Shown: positions 1-9,767, numbered from the stretch's first letter. The stretch: DNA of 64,000 bases from Cordylochernes scorpioides (GCA_030710605.1 CP092874.1:67994658-68058657), one strand, 5' to 3'. Notes: generated from the sequence alone by a model not told the origin. Made by a program: numbers and translations.

Positions 1-334
1 GTGTAAATGGTAACCGTAAAGTACTACTATCTGATGAGTTTACTATAATATCATAAGATTTCTCAGAGTTATGGAAATATCTTAACTTCTTCACTTCGTT
101 TCCAAGTGCACAAATAAGAATTCCTTTACTATGTTGGGGCAGGGCGTGAGTAATCTTTAAATCGATTTTGAAAGTTTCGAGACTATATTCAATTTCGTGA
201 TTTATTTTAAGCCTCAAAGTGGTCAAGGCATCTTCTGAAGAAATACCACTGTCTTTATATATCGGAAATATACCTCTGAGAATATTTCTTAACTGTTTAC
301 TATATTGTGCTCTCGTAATTTTTCCCAATGCCAT
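1..334 (-). CDS. Unrecognised protein, N-terminal part, runs off the left edge
   Basis: Read on the minus strand from an ATG at 334-332, the frame stays open for 111 codons to the edge of the window. That is noteworthy in DNA this AT-rich. The start lies in a favourable context (CAAAATGG), with a TATA-like AT run about 20 bases upstream. The protein begins MALGKITRAQYSK and is fairly rich in K, I, L and S. I see no signal peptide, membrane segment, zinc finger or known motif, and I do not recognise a family. It lies outside the LINE target duplication at 826-841, so it belongs to the older flanking DNA. It could be an exon of a host gene or the start of another mobile-element gene. Confidence 0.45.
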   Translation of the reverse strand, partial: MALGKITRAQYSKQLRNILRGIFPIYKDSGISSEDALTTLRLKINHEIEYSLETFKIDLKITHALPQHSKGILICALGNEVKKLRYFHNSEKSYDIIVNSSDSSTLRLPFT

Positions 335-825
335 TTTTGAACCAAATATAAATTTATATATTTTTTACTTTGGCGCAACAGAGAGAGGCACGACTTTGTT
401 ATTTGTAAAAAAATAACACACTTTCTTTTGGTCAAATATCAAATTTTTACTATAGTCCGAGAACAAAATATAAAGTTGTCTATGTACATAATATAAATTT
501 TGCTATTAAAAAATGTGATGAACTGTATTAAAAATATAGACATATTTTTTTAAATCACAAATATTAAGCAAATAAATTTCAAAATATAAACGTGTATTAA
601 AAATATAGATATTTATATTCTATAAGTTTTAAACTTTTAATTAGACAATTTTAATTTATTTTTAGACATTTTTCATTTTAATTTAGACACTTTCATTTTT
701 ATTTAGACATTTTCAATTTTAATTTAGACATTTTTCATTTCAATTTAGACACATGGACTAAATTAAAATGAAAAATGTCTAAATATAAATTAAAATTGCC
801 TAATTAAAAGTTAAAAACCTATATA
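335..825. repeat. AT-rich non-coding flank with short direct and inverted repeats
   Basis: I see no gene here. Between about 640 and 805 a unit resembling TTTAGACATTTTTCATTTTAA recurs about four times in the forward sense. It then appears once inverted around 757-785, where AAATTAAAATGAAAAATGTC mirrors it. The array could fold into a long AT-rich hairpin. It is the immediate left flank of the LINE insertion. Confidence 0.55.
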
Positions 826-841
826 TGACTGGTGTCTTACA
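826..841. repeat. Left 16-bp target-site duplication of the LINE
   Basis: TGACTGGTGTCTTACA occurs here and again at 36901-36916, directly after the LINE 3' tail. A 16-bp duplication fits target-primed reverse transcription. It lets the ORF1 start at 865 and the ORF2 tail 35 kb away be read as ends of one element. Confidence 0.75.
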
Positions 842-864
842 ATATTTCCGAAACTTCACCTTAT

Positions 865-1141
865 ATGTGTAGTTTTAATGCTCTTAATATTAGCCACATT
901 GAACAAAACCCAGGCCCTAAGATGTCCAAACAAACGACGTTGGAAACAAGTTTAGATAGGGATGAAGAGATCAAAGATAGGATAAATTCACTCTCCAAAA
1001 GGCTGGATAGCTGGGGTGAGAGGCTGGAATCCCGGATTTCGGTAATCGACGATAGAGTAGAAAATATAAACCAAAGACTGCTACAACTAGAGGAATCTTC
1101 TGCTTTTACAAAGGTAGCACTCTCTCTTGAACACTTGGATG
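865..1141 (+). pseudogene. LINE ORF1, N-terminal fragment with a 2A-like motif
   Basis: The frame starts at ATG 865 and reads MCSFNALNIS followed by HIEQNPGP and K. This resembles the 2A-like ribosome-skipping motif DxExNPGP, although the first D is H here. N-terminal 2A-like motifs are known in several animal LINEs. After it comes a charged heptad-rich stretch (about residues 30-80, with LSKRL, LESRI, VENIN, LLQLEE spacing) that should form the ORF1p trimerising coiled coil. Solo LTR A interrupts the frame at 1142. The frame resumes at 26700, after the whole of element B. Confidence 0.65.
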
Positions 1142-2382
1142 TGTTGGGACACCTCGTGACCATAATATGCCAAAGTAACCCAGAACCCCACCTAACCTAA
1201 CCATGTCCCACCTTTGTCCATCTAAGCCACAAACCTCTGGTGATTGCGAGGTGGCGAGATGGAGCCTGAAGCCACCTTTAGCCTTGGCAGCACTGAGCCA
1301 GAGACTAAGACCCCCTTCCCGTGGTCAAGCCACCTGACCTGTGGTGGATGACCTGGCCCTACCAGGTTAGTCTGAGATGGATTCGGACACCCCTTCCTGG
1401 TGGTCGATGTCGATGGTGGCCGACTTGACCACAAGCCAGTCCAAGATTGACTCAGACACCCCTTCCCTGTAGTCAAGCCACCGACCTATGGTGCTTGACC
1501 TGACTCCACCATCTTCATGCAGAACACCAGCTCCACCACGAGCCCTGAACCTTTCACAAGCTGACCCCAAGATGCCCAGAATCAACAATAATAATTATAT
1601 TTTCAAAATTATTTTTTAAATTCAATTTTTTTGTATTTTTTATTTTATTTTTTTGTGAATATTTCTTTAATATTTTTTATATTTAATTTATTTTTATTAT
1701 TTTTTAAGATGCCTTTTTTATTTTCATAGAAAGAAGGGTGATGATAGCCTTGGGGGAGGGGGGGGGGGGGTGAGTACAGCAACACTGGGGGCATGGAAGC
1801 GGGATATTTACATTTTGACATTTTTTCCCTTAGCAATAGTTTGATTCCATCCTGAGAAGCTAAAGACTTGGAGTTGCGGAGGGTTCAGGCCGCTGCCTGC
1901 GGCTTGCCCCTTTTCGAATCGTGGACTTGGGTGGCTTGATGTCGAGGTAGGTTGGGGATAATCTGGAACTTTGGCATGATAGGCCTTTTTTTAAAAGTTT
2001 ATTTATATACCTTTAAACTCCTCCCTTTTAACCATATATATATAGTTTTTTAATCCTTTTTTTTTTAATCTTATACATGCGATATCATATTTAATTATCT
2101 TTTCTTCATTTTTTTCAAATATTTGTTGTACATTGAAATATTATTTTATTTGTCTAAATAAAAATTTGTTGAGTCAAAAAAAATGATTGGTTAATTTCCC
2201 CTTTAACATTAATTGCTAGCTGGCACAGCTTTAGGTCTCTACATGTGCCATAGATGAATAAATTTGTGGTCTGATTTTCTGCAGCCACTGGCGCCCTAAT
2301 ATTTGGACTTGTAGAGATCTGGAAATAGTTATTTAAATACAATAACAACAAGTAAAAAGATAAAAACATCCCGATTTTAACA
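1142..2382 (+). mobile_element. Solo LTR, family A (1241 bp)
   Basis: It starts TGTTGGGACACC and ends CGATTTTAACA, flanked by GATG at 1138-1141 and 2383-2386, so it is a solo LTR in LINE ORF1. It matches 62749-64000 in the same orientation and the reverse complement of 59442-59936. Visible parts are imperfect repeats of about 75 bp around GACTCAGACACCCCTTCC (1290-1500), a G-rich run near 1755-1770, and a polyadenylation signal (ATGAATAAATTTG) at about 2255. No gag, pol or PPT is attached. Short frames inside it are antisense noise. Confidence 0.75.
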
Positions 2383-3088
2383 GATGCTGTTGGGCCATAT
2401 TTTCACAAAACAGACCCAACAATGATGTAAACATTTTACATCATATATGTACAGTATCTCGTCGAAGTGCTTGTTGTCCAGATGGAGAATTCCCCACCGA
2501 GGAAAGGCCGAGAAGATGGCCGACGATGCTCCAAAGACCAAAGCAGGGGAAGACGCCTAGTTGGAGATGGCACTGACCCTCTCCAAACTGACCAACCCTC
2601 CACAGAAGGACAGCGATGAGGAGGATTAAGAAATGGAGAACTTGAATTAGATCTGGGCTTGTATCCCAAAGCCCGCTGCAGAAAGGCCCAGATGGAGAAC
2701 GTACAAAATGTACATATATACATATGTTTATAACCAATCCACTTTATTTGCAAGATGAAAGGTCTAAAATTTTATTACCATCTCGAAAATTCTAAAATTA
2801 TTTTATTCCAAAGAATAAAATTAATTATATATATATTCTAGATAGATTAGGAATTTTTTAAAGATAACAATATAAAAATTTCTAAGAAGAAATTACAAAA
2901 TTAAAATCTCAAGAAATAGACCTGTTACATTTTATTATTTTTTATTATTAATTTAAATTTTCTTTTACTCCAAAGAATAATATTTTTATTTTTATTTTCG
3001 AATATATTCTGCGAAATTAAATTACTTTTCTTTTTACTCTGTAAAAAGAAGATGATAAATTTTTGGAGGGACGCGTTTTTTTTTAAAA

Positions 3089-3200
3089 AAATCGTTCAGT
3101 TGAGATGAAGCAATCGTTCAGTTGAGATGAAGCAATCGTTCAGTTGAGATGAAGCAATCGTTCAGTTGAGAAAAAGCAATCGAGCAGTCGAGGGGCCTAG
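3089..3200 (+). repeat. 22-bp minisatellite in B LTR
   Basis: The unit is ATCGTTCAGTTGAGATGAAGCA, repeated about 4.5 times, with the last copies drifting (GAGAAAAAGC, CGAGCAGTCGAGG). The 3' LTR of the same element (25626-25705) has about one unit fewer. The array sits just upstream of the ATG/GTAAGT site and could be a promoter or enhancer array. Confidence 0.8.
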
Positions 3201-3221
3201 GTCGGGACGTAAGGAAACACA

Positions 3222-3554
3222 ATGGTAAGTTAATATTATATTAAATTTAGTTGTGCAGGTCAAATGGCCTGATAACAAGTTAGGAGATTTTTTTATTATC
3301 ACATTTAGTAAGTTTTATTATCTAAGATTTTTTTTTATGGTGTCGAGCTATCTTGTAAGCCCACGATTTTCCGCCATGCATAGTGTATTCCAAACAAAGA
3401 ATAAAAATTCTTTTGTTATATATATATTTTTATATACATCAGTAAAATTTTAAAGTAGAGGTCTCGCTTGCATAAAAATGAAATTTGAAGGAAAGAGCTG
3501 TTTATAAAGTATTAGACCTTAACTTGCATATAATGTACTTTTTTTAAATTACAG
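3222..3554 (+). promoter_or_regulatory. Candidate intron inside the B LTR (ATG followed by GTAAGT; acceptor TTACAG)
   Basis: ATG at 3222-3224 is followed directly by GTAAGT (3225-3230), a consensus 5' splice site. About 320 bases on, a T-rich tract ends in AAATTACAG at 3554. The same donor and acceptor are present in the 3' LTR (25739-25747 and about 26084). This is an inference: an LTR-encoded intron or upstream exon that may splice the start codon onto downstream sequence. Confidence 0.4.
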
Positions 3555-3929
3555 GTAGTTTTAGTCTTAATAAACTTCATATGTATTTCAATTTTACCAT
3601 TTTGTATTTTTTTGTTTCATACCAAACTAGACATTCAAAATTTGTTTTTATGGTTGGTAAATATAACATGGAGATCTATATACACCCCATTGGGAATCAA
3701 ATTCTGTGTTTGAATATATCATATTTGATGTGTTTTTCACTTTGGTCAGATGTCTAAAGGTCCAACACGTTTTGCAATTTCCCACAAAGTATATTGAAAC
3801 AATTTTAATGTGTTTTTTTTATTCATTAAGGTAATGATTATACACTATATCATTAAAGAAAGCAACCCAACATAATTGTTGTTTTAAGAATTTCTTTTGT
3901 TAACCCACTTTGAGATTTACCCATGGTAC

Positions 3930-4175
3930 TGTGGGGGCCTGCTGGATGCCGCACCCCGCCGTCAAGATAAATAAACAGGCGGCGCCATAGATCACCAGGA
4001 GGACCGCTGCGCCAGGGCGGCACAGCGGTGGAATCCAGAGAGGACCAAATGTGCATTCCAGGGTGTTGTCCTTTTTGTCCTCCCATATAAATGTAGCTAA
4101 TAAGAAATTCCAATAAAACACTAACTTTGAGAGACTTTCTGAGCCGTCGCTGGACTAACAAATCGACACACCACA
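3930..4175 (+). mobile_element. Solo LTR (246 bp) inside the 5' LTR of B
   Basis: It begins TGTGGGGGCC and ends ACACCACA. GTAC flanks it at 3926-3929 and 4176-4179. The other LTR of B (26457-26460) keeps the unoccupied site GGTACCATA, so both insertion boundaries are exact. It contains a TATA-like CCCATATAAATG at about 4081 and AATAAAACAC at about 4115, in the right order for an LTR. The parent family is not present in this window. Confidence 0.8.
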
Positions 4176-4420
4176 GTACCATATTATAAAATGGAGGTTG
4201 AACCTTATATAGAAGGATCTGAAATACTAAGGATAAATTTCTAAACCAAAAAAAAAAAAAAAGAATGTTAACATTTTGGTTTATATTAATTATATTCAAT
4301 ATTGTATAAATCAGTGTTTGTGTAATTGCCATGGCGAGTTTTAATTTTTTTCAATGAGTTTAGTATATCAATTAATGGTCAATACAAGGTATTTCGATAT
4401 GCACAAACACTAATTTAACA

Positions 4421-4570
4421 TTGGATGCCCAACGTGTGCTCGAAATTACCGAAAAAATCACAAATAATAAAATTTGTTTTTGTGAAAAGTAGGCCCACCC
4501 CTGAGATAAGAAATTATGTCTCTACCTAAAAAAAAAAAAAAAAAGAATTGAAATATCTAATATTTAGTGT
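4421..4570 (+). other. Leader of element B with primer-binding-like site
   Basis: TGGATGCCCAACGTGTGC starts two bases after the LTR terminal CA, which is where a primer-binding site is expected. The rest is AT-rich leader containing a 16-base A run. Gypsy element C was inserted in it, duplicating ATAC. I did not match the site to a specific tRNA. Confidence 0.5.
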
Positions 4571-4574
4571 ATAC

Positions 4575-4910
4575 TGTTGCACCAGGTTGCGGCTTGGCAG
4601 ACTCTTCAGCCTTGATTCTCTCCTGTGCTGGGTCTTGCATCTTACCAGAGCGTGTTTCAACCATCCTACAAATTTATAAAAGGGAATAATGAGATAAGTC
4701 TACTTTATGTAGCCACCAGAATCCTTTATTTATTTTCTCACATCAAAGAGAGCAGTGAAGTCACAGTGTACCTAAATACAAATGATGATAATCTAAAAAT
4801 AATCTGTTTTAAATAAATATCATAGAATATAAAAATAAATAAATATATAATTTAAATTTCAAATATATTAAAAATAATATAATAAATACGCCATTAATCA
4901 TGATGTAACA
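4575..4910 (-). repeat. 3' LTR of element C
   Basis: This is a 336-bp LTR, TGTTACATCA to GGTGCAACA on the element strand. The polypurine tract GGAGAGGGGGAAG (reverse complement of 4911-4923) abuts it. The last six codons of pol, including its stop at 4894-4896, fall inside the LTR. Confidence 0.9.
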
Positions 4911-7900
4911 CTTCCCCCTCTCCAGAGGTCGTCACGTCCTCGTGTGTTACCTCATCAATTCTCTCAAAATAGGGTTTGAGTCTTGAGACATGGACAATCA
5001 ATGGGTCTTGGCCAGGATTATCTTTCGGCTCAATTAAGTAATTTACGTTAGACAGCTTCTTTAATATTCGATATGGGCCAAAATATTTTCTCAATAGTTT
5101 TTCACATTTTCCGATTTTCCTGACTGGTGTCCAAACTGCCACTAAATGTCCTGGTTCATAGATTTTCTCATTGTGTTTTTTGTCATAGTTTCTTTTCATT
5201 CTTTCCTGAGTCTTCTCTGTGTTGTTAATGACTACCTGTCTCGTCCTTTCTATTTTATCTAAGTAGTTTTCTATATATTCGTCGTAATCGTCCATGTTAC
5301 TGTCCGTTGGGATATTCTCGTCGTCTAAGAGGGACATGGGTTCCCTTCCAAACAACAGGAAAAATGGAGAGTAGCCTGTGGTTTCTTGAATCGTGGTATT
5401 ATACGCGTGGGTGATAAAAGGGAGGATTTCATCCCAGTTCTTTTGGTCTGTGTTCATATACATGCTGATCATATTGATTAAAGTTCTATTTAGCCGTTCC
5501 GTTAGTCCATTAGTCTGGGGGTGGTAGCTCGTTGTGAAGCAGTGTTTCACTTTGCACATTTTCATTACCTCCTTCATCAAATTGCTAGTGAATTGTGAAC
5601 CTCTATCGCTAATAAGAAATCTTGGGGCCCCGTGACGTAAAATAATATGTTCGATTAAAAATGTAGAGACTTCTTTCACGGTTGCTTCTAATACTGCCTT
5701 TGTTTCAGCATACTTGGTATAATAATCAGTCAACACAATTATCCACTTCCTTCTTCTTTTTGTTGATGGCAAGGGGCCAACAAAGTCAATTCCGATTCTT
5801 TCAAAAGGGTATTTAGCTGGGGGAATAGGTTGTAGAAGTCCAGAAGGCAAGTGATTTGAACCTTTCCGACTTTGGCAAAGATGGCACGTCTTTACAAATT
5901 CTGAAACATCTTTCAACATGGAAGGCCAATAGTATTTATTCTTCAATCGGTAAGTGGTTCTGGCGACGCCCAGATGGCCATTCAGCATATGGTTGTGGTA
6001 TTCACTCATGACTTCCTTCCTTCTCTTCTTTGGCACTACCAGCAACCATGCCCTACCTTCAGGATTTGGATTTTTCTTGTAGAGACACCCATTTTCTTCT
6101 TTGAAGTTCTGTGTAATTGAACGCTTGTTTCCACTAAGGTTCTCCTTAATATTCTCAATAAAATCATCCTTTTCGTCTATTATTTGATTCAGAAATAGTC
6201 TTTCATAATCTTCGTCCCATTCGTTTTCAGGTAAGGGTCCTCTAGATAGACCATCAGCGTCCAGATGTTTTTTACCCGATTTATGTATGATTTCGAAATT
6301 ATATTCCTGAATCTTCAGTGCCCATCGTGCTAATCGGCCGGTCGGATCTTTCAGATTCTTAAGCCAGCATAGTGCGTGATGATCAGTTACGATTTTGAAG
6401 TGCCTTCCATATAGGTAGGGTCGTAACTTGGACATTGACCACACAACAGCTAGACATTCTTTTTCGGTAGTCGAATAATTTTGCTCAGGTTTGCTCAGTG
6501 TTCGACTTAAATATGAGATAACTTTTTCTTTATCGCCGAACTTTTGGACTAATGTTGCACCCAGGCCGATGTTAGATGCGTCAGTATGAATGTAAGTAAT
6601 TGCATTCGGGTCAAAGTGCCCTAAGATTGGAGGATTTATCAATGCTACTTTAAGGGTTTGAAATGCTTTCTCTTGATTTTCTGTCCAGGTAAAAGGTACA
6701 TTCTTTTTTATAAGACTGGTTAATGGATCGGCAATTTTTGAAAAACCTTTGATAAATTTTCTATAATATGAGCACATTCCTAAAAATGATTGAACTTCTT
6801 TTATCTTTTTGGGCCGAGGAAAATCTCTAATAGCCTTGATATTATGCTCCGCTGGTTTTATACCATGTTGATTAGTTATATGGCCAAGAATCTCCAGTTC
6901 TTCGAAAGCAAATTGGCATTTTTTGTTGTTCAATTTTAAATTAGCCTCGCGAAAACATTTTAAAACAGCTTCTATTCTTTTGAGATGTGTTGAAAAATCC
7001 GAGCTATAAATGATTACGTCATCTAGATAACATAAGCAAATTTGCCATCTAAGATTACCAAGCATATTTTCCATGTTCCTCTCAAATGTAGCAGGGGCAT
7101 TGCATAGACCAAAGGGCATTACGTTGAACTCATATAGGCCATGTGCTGTAGTGAAGGCTGTCTTTTCTTTATCTTTCTCCTCAACCTCTACTTGCCAATA
7201 TCCTGATTTAAGGTCAATTGCTGAAAAGTATTTGGATCCTTGAAGTGTATCCAATACTTCATCAATTCTGGGAATTGGGTAAACATCCTTCACTGTTACA
7301 TCATTCAATTTTCTGTAGTCAACGCAAAATCTGTACTTACCATCTCGCTTCTTGACCAAGATTACAGGGAAGGACCATGGACTCGAGGATGGTCTAATTA
7401 TGCCGTCTCTGAGCATTTCATCAATTTGTTCTTTTATGATTTCTCGCTCTTTCGCGCTCACCCTATACGGCTTGTGTTTGATCGGTTTCGCGCCTTCTGT
7501 ATCGATCCGATGTTTCGCTAAGTTGGATCTTCCTAATCCCGACGAAAACAAATCCTCGTACCTTTCCAAAACTTGTTTCAATTGCTCCTTTTCCGTATAT
7601 GCTAAATTTTCGTTTATCTGAAATTGGGGTTCTTCATGCTCTTTTTGTTCACTTTCTTCCATAAGATTCACTTCGGCTGGCTGGCTTCCAAAGCACAATG
7701 TTTGGTTTTTTAATATTTTTAATGGTCGAGGGTAAGGGTTTGTTATCTAGATATATGTTTCCTTATTCACAACATTTATTAAGCTTCTCGCTAGTCGAAG
7801 TCCATTTGTTTGAAACATTTTATGGTTCTCCTCGATGATGTATTCGCCATCCTCTGCTTCTACAAATGCATTAATCAATTTAATAGAAAGTTCTGGTATA

Positions 7901-8367
7901 ATGGCATCCTTTGCACTTTTTATTTTCTTCTGTTGATATTTGATTACGTCACGATTTTCTGTCAAGTCATATTTGATTATTTCACGCTGACAATCAATTT
8001 TTGCGTTCATTTTCTTAAGAAAATCACGTCCAAGTATAAATATTCGCAAATGTGTTCTCATTATCACAAATTGATGTGTAATTGTTTTGTCATCAAATTT
8101 TATATTTAAAATAATATTTCCTACGATATCTAATTCTTTGCCATCGGGTCCGGAGCACATTTTATCAGGATTTATTATTTCAAGACCTGTGTTAAGAGCT
8201 GTACTAAGGTCGACCACTGAAAGATCGGCGCCTGTATCAATCAAAGCTTCGCAGATACCGATTCTATCCACGTTAATGTTCATTTTATATTTGGGGTCTA
8301 ACTTTTTAATTCCATTTATGGTCGACTTGCTTTGATTGACGGACTCAGGCGCGATGTTTAGTTTAAA
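4894..8367 (-). CDS. pol: Pol polyprotein of element C (protease-RT-RNase H-integrase), one internal TAG
   Basis: The pol frame can be followed from the slippery site at 8367 to the stop at 4894, about 1157 codons, broken only by an in-frame TAG at 7749-7747 between protease and RT. Protease shows DTGAD (about 8235). RT carries YLDD (about 7025), reached through the SGYWQVEV and MPFGLCNAPATF blocks. RNase H shows TDAS and TDHHAL. Integrase has an H-H-C-C finger (GHLGVARTT to CHLCQ), the catalytic pattern IGIDFVGP, SDRGSQF and TNGLTERLNR, and a C-terminal FGPYRILKK (GPY/F) module. No chromodomain follows. The protein would copy the element RNA and insert the cDNA. The TAG is probably a recent nonsense mutation, although readthrough cannot be excluded. 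Confidence 0.9.
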
Positions 8368-9521
8368 TCTTCTAATGCAGCATATCTATTCCTTGTAGGG
8401 ATACTCGAGTACGGGCTATTACTTACGTCAGAGTAGAGCAGAGGTCTCGACTTCTGAGTTCCATCATCCATTCGGATTTCTTCTTCGACCTTGTCTTGTG
8501 TAACTATGGGGTCCTCTTCCACAATTCTTACAAACCTGACTCTGCAATACCGCGCTACGTGTCCTGGCTTGTTACACTTGAAACATATTGGTCTCCCGTC
8601 TTCTGTCCTATTCCTATTTGAATTTGGATTCTTATTGTATGTTTTACTTGGGTAGACCGGTTTTGGCTCAGGATTGGGAGTGTAAGATCGTCTAGGGGCA
8701 GATACCTGGGGCAGAGGCTTGTTCTGGTAATACCTCGGAGTGGGGGCCTGGGGCTTGGAGGTGTTCTGGTAGTACCTCGGAGCGGGGGCCTGGGGCTTGG
8801 AGGTGTTCTGATATGGTCTTCTGAACGACGTAGCATTCTTCCATTGCTCTTGATGATGGGGACGAGGAGAGCGTGGTCCATTATAAAGAGCTTTTGATTT
8901 TTCTGCACGTTCTTGGTAATTCTTTTCGAACAAATCCAGCTTTTTACAAATTTCTAGAAGTTCATTGGTATTTTTAGGAGGGTTTAGGTGAAGGGCAAAA
9001 GAGTATTCTTTCTTTAACCCTCCAATAACCCAGTTTATTTTAGTCTCTTCTTCCATTTGGGGGTCGACCTTGTTGCACAGTACAAGGATATCCTCTGCGA
9101 ACCTGATTGCAGGTTCATTCCACTGTTGTATCCTGTTTAATCTCATCCTCATTTCTTCTTTGTTGGCGTCTGAGGCAAAATCCTCAATTAGGCGGCTCTT
9201 GAAATTTTCCCAGCTGGTGAAACTTACTTTGTGTAGGTTCAGCCAGGTTTTGGCGCTACCAATCATATTCATGGCAGCATAACGGGAGATAATGTAGTCT
9301 GCCCAATGGTACAGGAAGCCAATTTCTTCAAGAGATTCAATCCATGGGCGAGGGTCTTCTGTTCCATCATACTTGGGGATGTCGATGTTGGGATTCAGGA
9401 CAACTGGGTCGGAACTAGCATCTCTACCAATTGCTGCACCAGGTTGCGGCTTGGCAGACTCTTCAGCCTTGATTCTCTCCTGTGCTGGGTCTTGCATCTT
9501 ACCAGAGCGTGTTTCAACCAT
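8358..9521 (-). CDS. gag: Gag of element C
   Basis: This is an intact 387-residue capsid/nucleocapsid protein. Roughly residues 45-200 form the capsid-like region (LNLHKVSFTSWENFK, IRFAEDILVLCNKV). A proline-rich segment near residues 225-280 contains three repeats of a YYQNTSKPQAP-like unit. One zinc knuckle CFKCNKPGHVARYC (C-x2-C-x4-H-x4-C) follows. Its ATG at 9521 lies inside the 5' LTR: the first 30 codons are LTR sequence, so the LTR/internal junction and the primer-binding region lie within gag codons. The frame ends TTA AAC TAA over a TTTAAAC heptamer that sets up a -1 shift into pol. Confidence 0.9.
   Translation of the reverse strand: MVETRSGKMQDPAQERIKAEESAKPQPGAAIGRDASSDPVVLNPNIDIPKYDGTEDPRPWIESLEEIGFLYHWADYIISRYAAMNMIGSAKTWLNLHKVSFTSWENFKSRLIEDFASDANKEEMRMRLNRIQQWNEPAIRFAEDILVLCNKVDPQMEEETKINWVIGGLKKEYSFALHLNPPKNTNELLEICKKLDLFEKNYQERAEKSKALYNGPRSPRPHHQEQWKNATSFRRPYQNTSKPQAPAPRYYQNTSKPQAPTPRYYQNKPLPQVSAPRRSYTPNPEPKPVYPSKTYNKNPNSNRNRTEDGRPICFKCNKPGHVARYCRVRFVRIVEEDPIVTQDKVEEEIRMDDGTQKSRPLLYSDVSNSPYSSIPTRNRYAALEDLN
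8361..8367 (-). promoter_or_regulatory. -1 ribosomal frameshift heptamer TTTAAAC at the gag/pol junction
   Basis: On the minus strand the last gag codons read T TTA AAC TAA, an exact X XXY YYZ heptamer immediately before the gag stop at 8358-8360. Slipping back one base enters the open pol frame, which continues unbroken to the protease. UUUAAAC is one of the most efficient known -1 slippery sequences. I did not identify the downstream stimulatory structure. Confidence 0.8.
9412..9429 (-). promoter_or_regulatory. Candidate primer-binding site of element C, inside gag
   Basis: Two bases after the 5' LTR end (GGTGCAGCA) the element strand reads TGGTAGAGATGCTAGTTC. It starts with TGG, as required to pair with a tRNA CCA end, and it also encodes gag residues. 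The matching tRNA was not identified. Confidence 0.4.
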
Positions 9522-9767
9522 CCTACAAATTTATAAAAGGGAATAATGAGATAAGTCTACTTTATGTAGCCACCAGAATCCTTTATTTATTTTCTCACAT
9601 CAAAGAGAGCAGTGAAGTCACAGTGTACCTAAATACAAATGATGATAATCTAAAAATAATCTGTTTTAAATAAATATCATAGAATATAAAAATAAATAAA
9701 TATATAATTTAAATTTCAAATATATTAAAAATAATATAATAAATACGCCATTAATCATGATGTAACA
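9432..9767 (-). repeat. 5' LTR of element C, containing the gag start codon
   Basis: This LTR is 336 bp and matches 4575-4910 apart from one base that I noticed. The gag ATG at 9521 lies 90 bases before its 3' end on the element strand. The same ATG and reading frame recur in the 3' LTR, where they would read out into flanking DNA. Confidence 0.9.

Larger units (their letters stand above)
2388..4420 (+). repeat. 5' LTR of element B (carries a solo LTR insertion)
   Basis: It aligns end to end with 24929-26695 once the 250-bp insertion at 3930-4179 is removed; B's LTR is thus about 1.78 kb. It contains a 22-bp minisatellite (3089-3200), an ATG followed at once by a consensus splice donor (3222-3230), a matching acceptor (TTACAG, ending 3554) and AATAAA near 3570. 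The two LTRs differ by scattered small indels and a few substitutions, so B is older than C and H. Confidence 0.8.
4575..9767 (-). mobile_element. Element C: near-intact Ty3/gypsy retrotransposon
   Basis: The copy is 5193 bp with 336-bp LTRs at 9432-9767 (5' for the element) and 4575-4910 (3'). ATAC flanks both ends (4571-4574 and 9768-9771). I noticed a single LTR difference, TGTTGC versus TGCTGC at the inner edge, so the insertion is recent. On the minus strand the order is gag, frameshift site, protease, RT, RNase H, integrase, polypurine tract. There is no envelope frame. Unusually, the gag start lies inside the 5' LTR and the pol stop inside the 3' LTR. Confidence 0.9.

Noticed and set aside
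2287..2310. Primer-binding site TGGCGCCC ending the family-A LTR there
   Set aside because: The match between copies continues about 75 bases further to AACA, and GATG duplications fix the LTR end at 2382.
4575..9767. Envelope gene in element C
   Set aside because: The pol stop lies inside the 3' LTR, so there is no space for env; the same holds for H.
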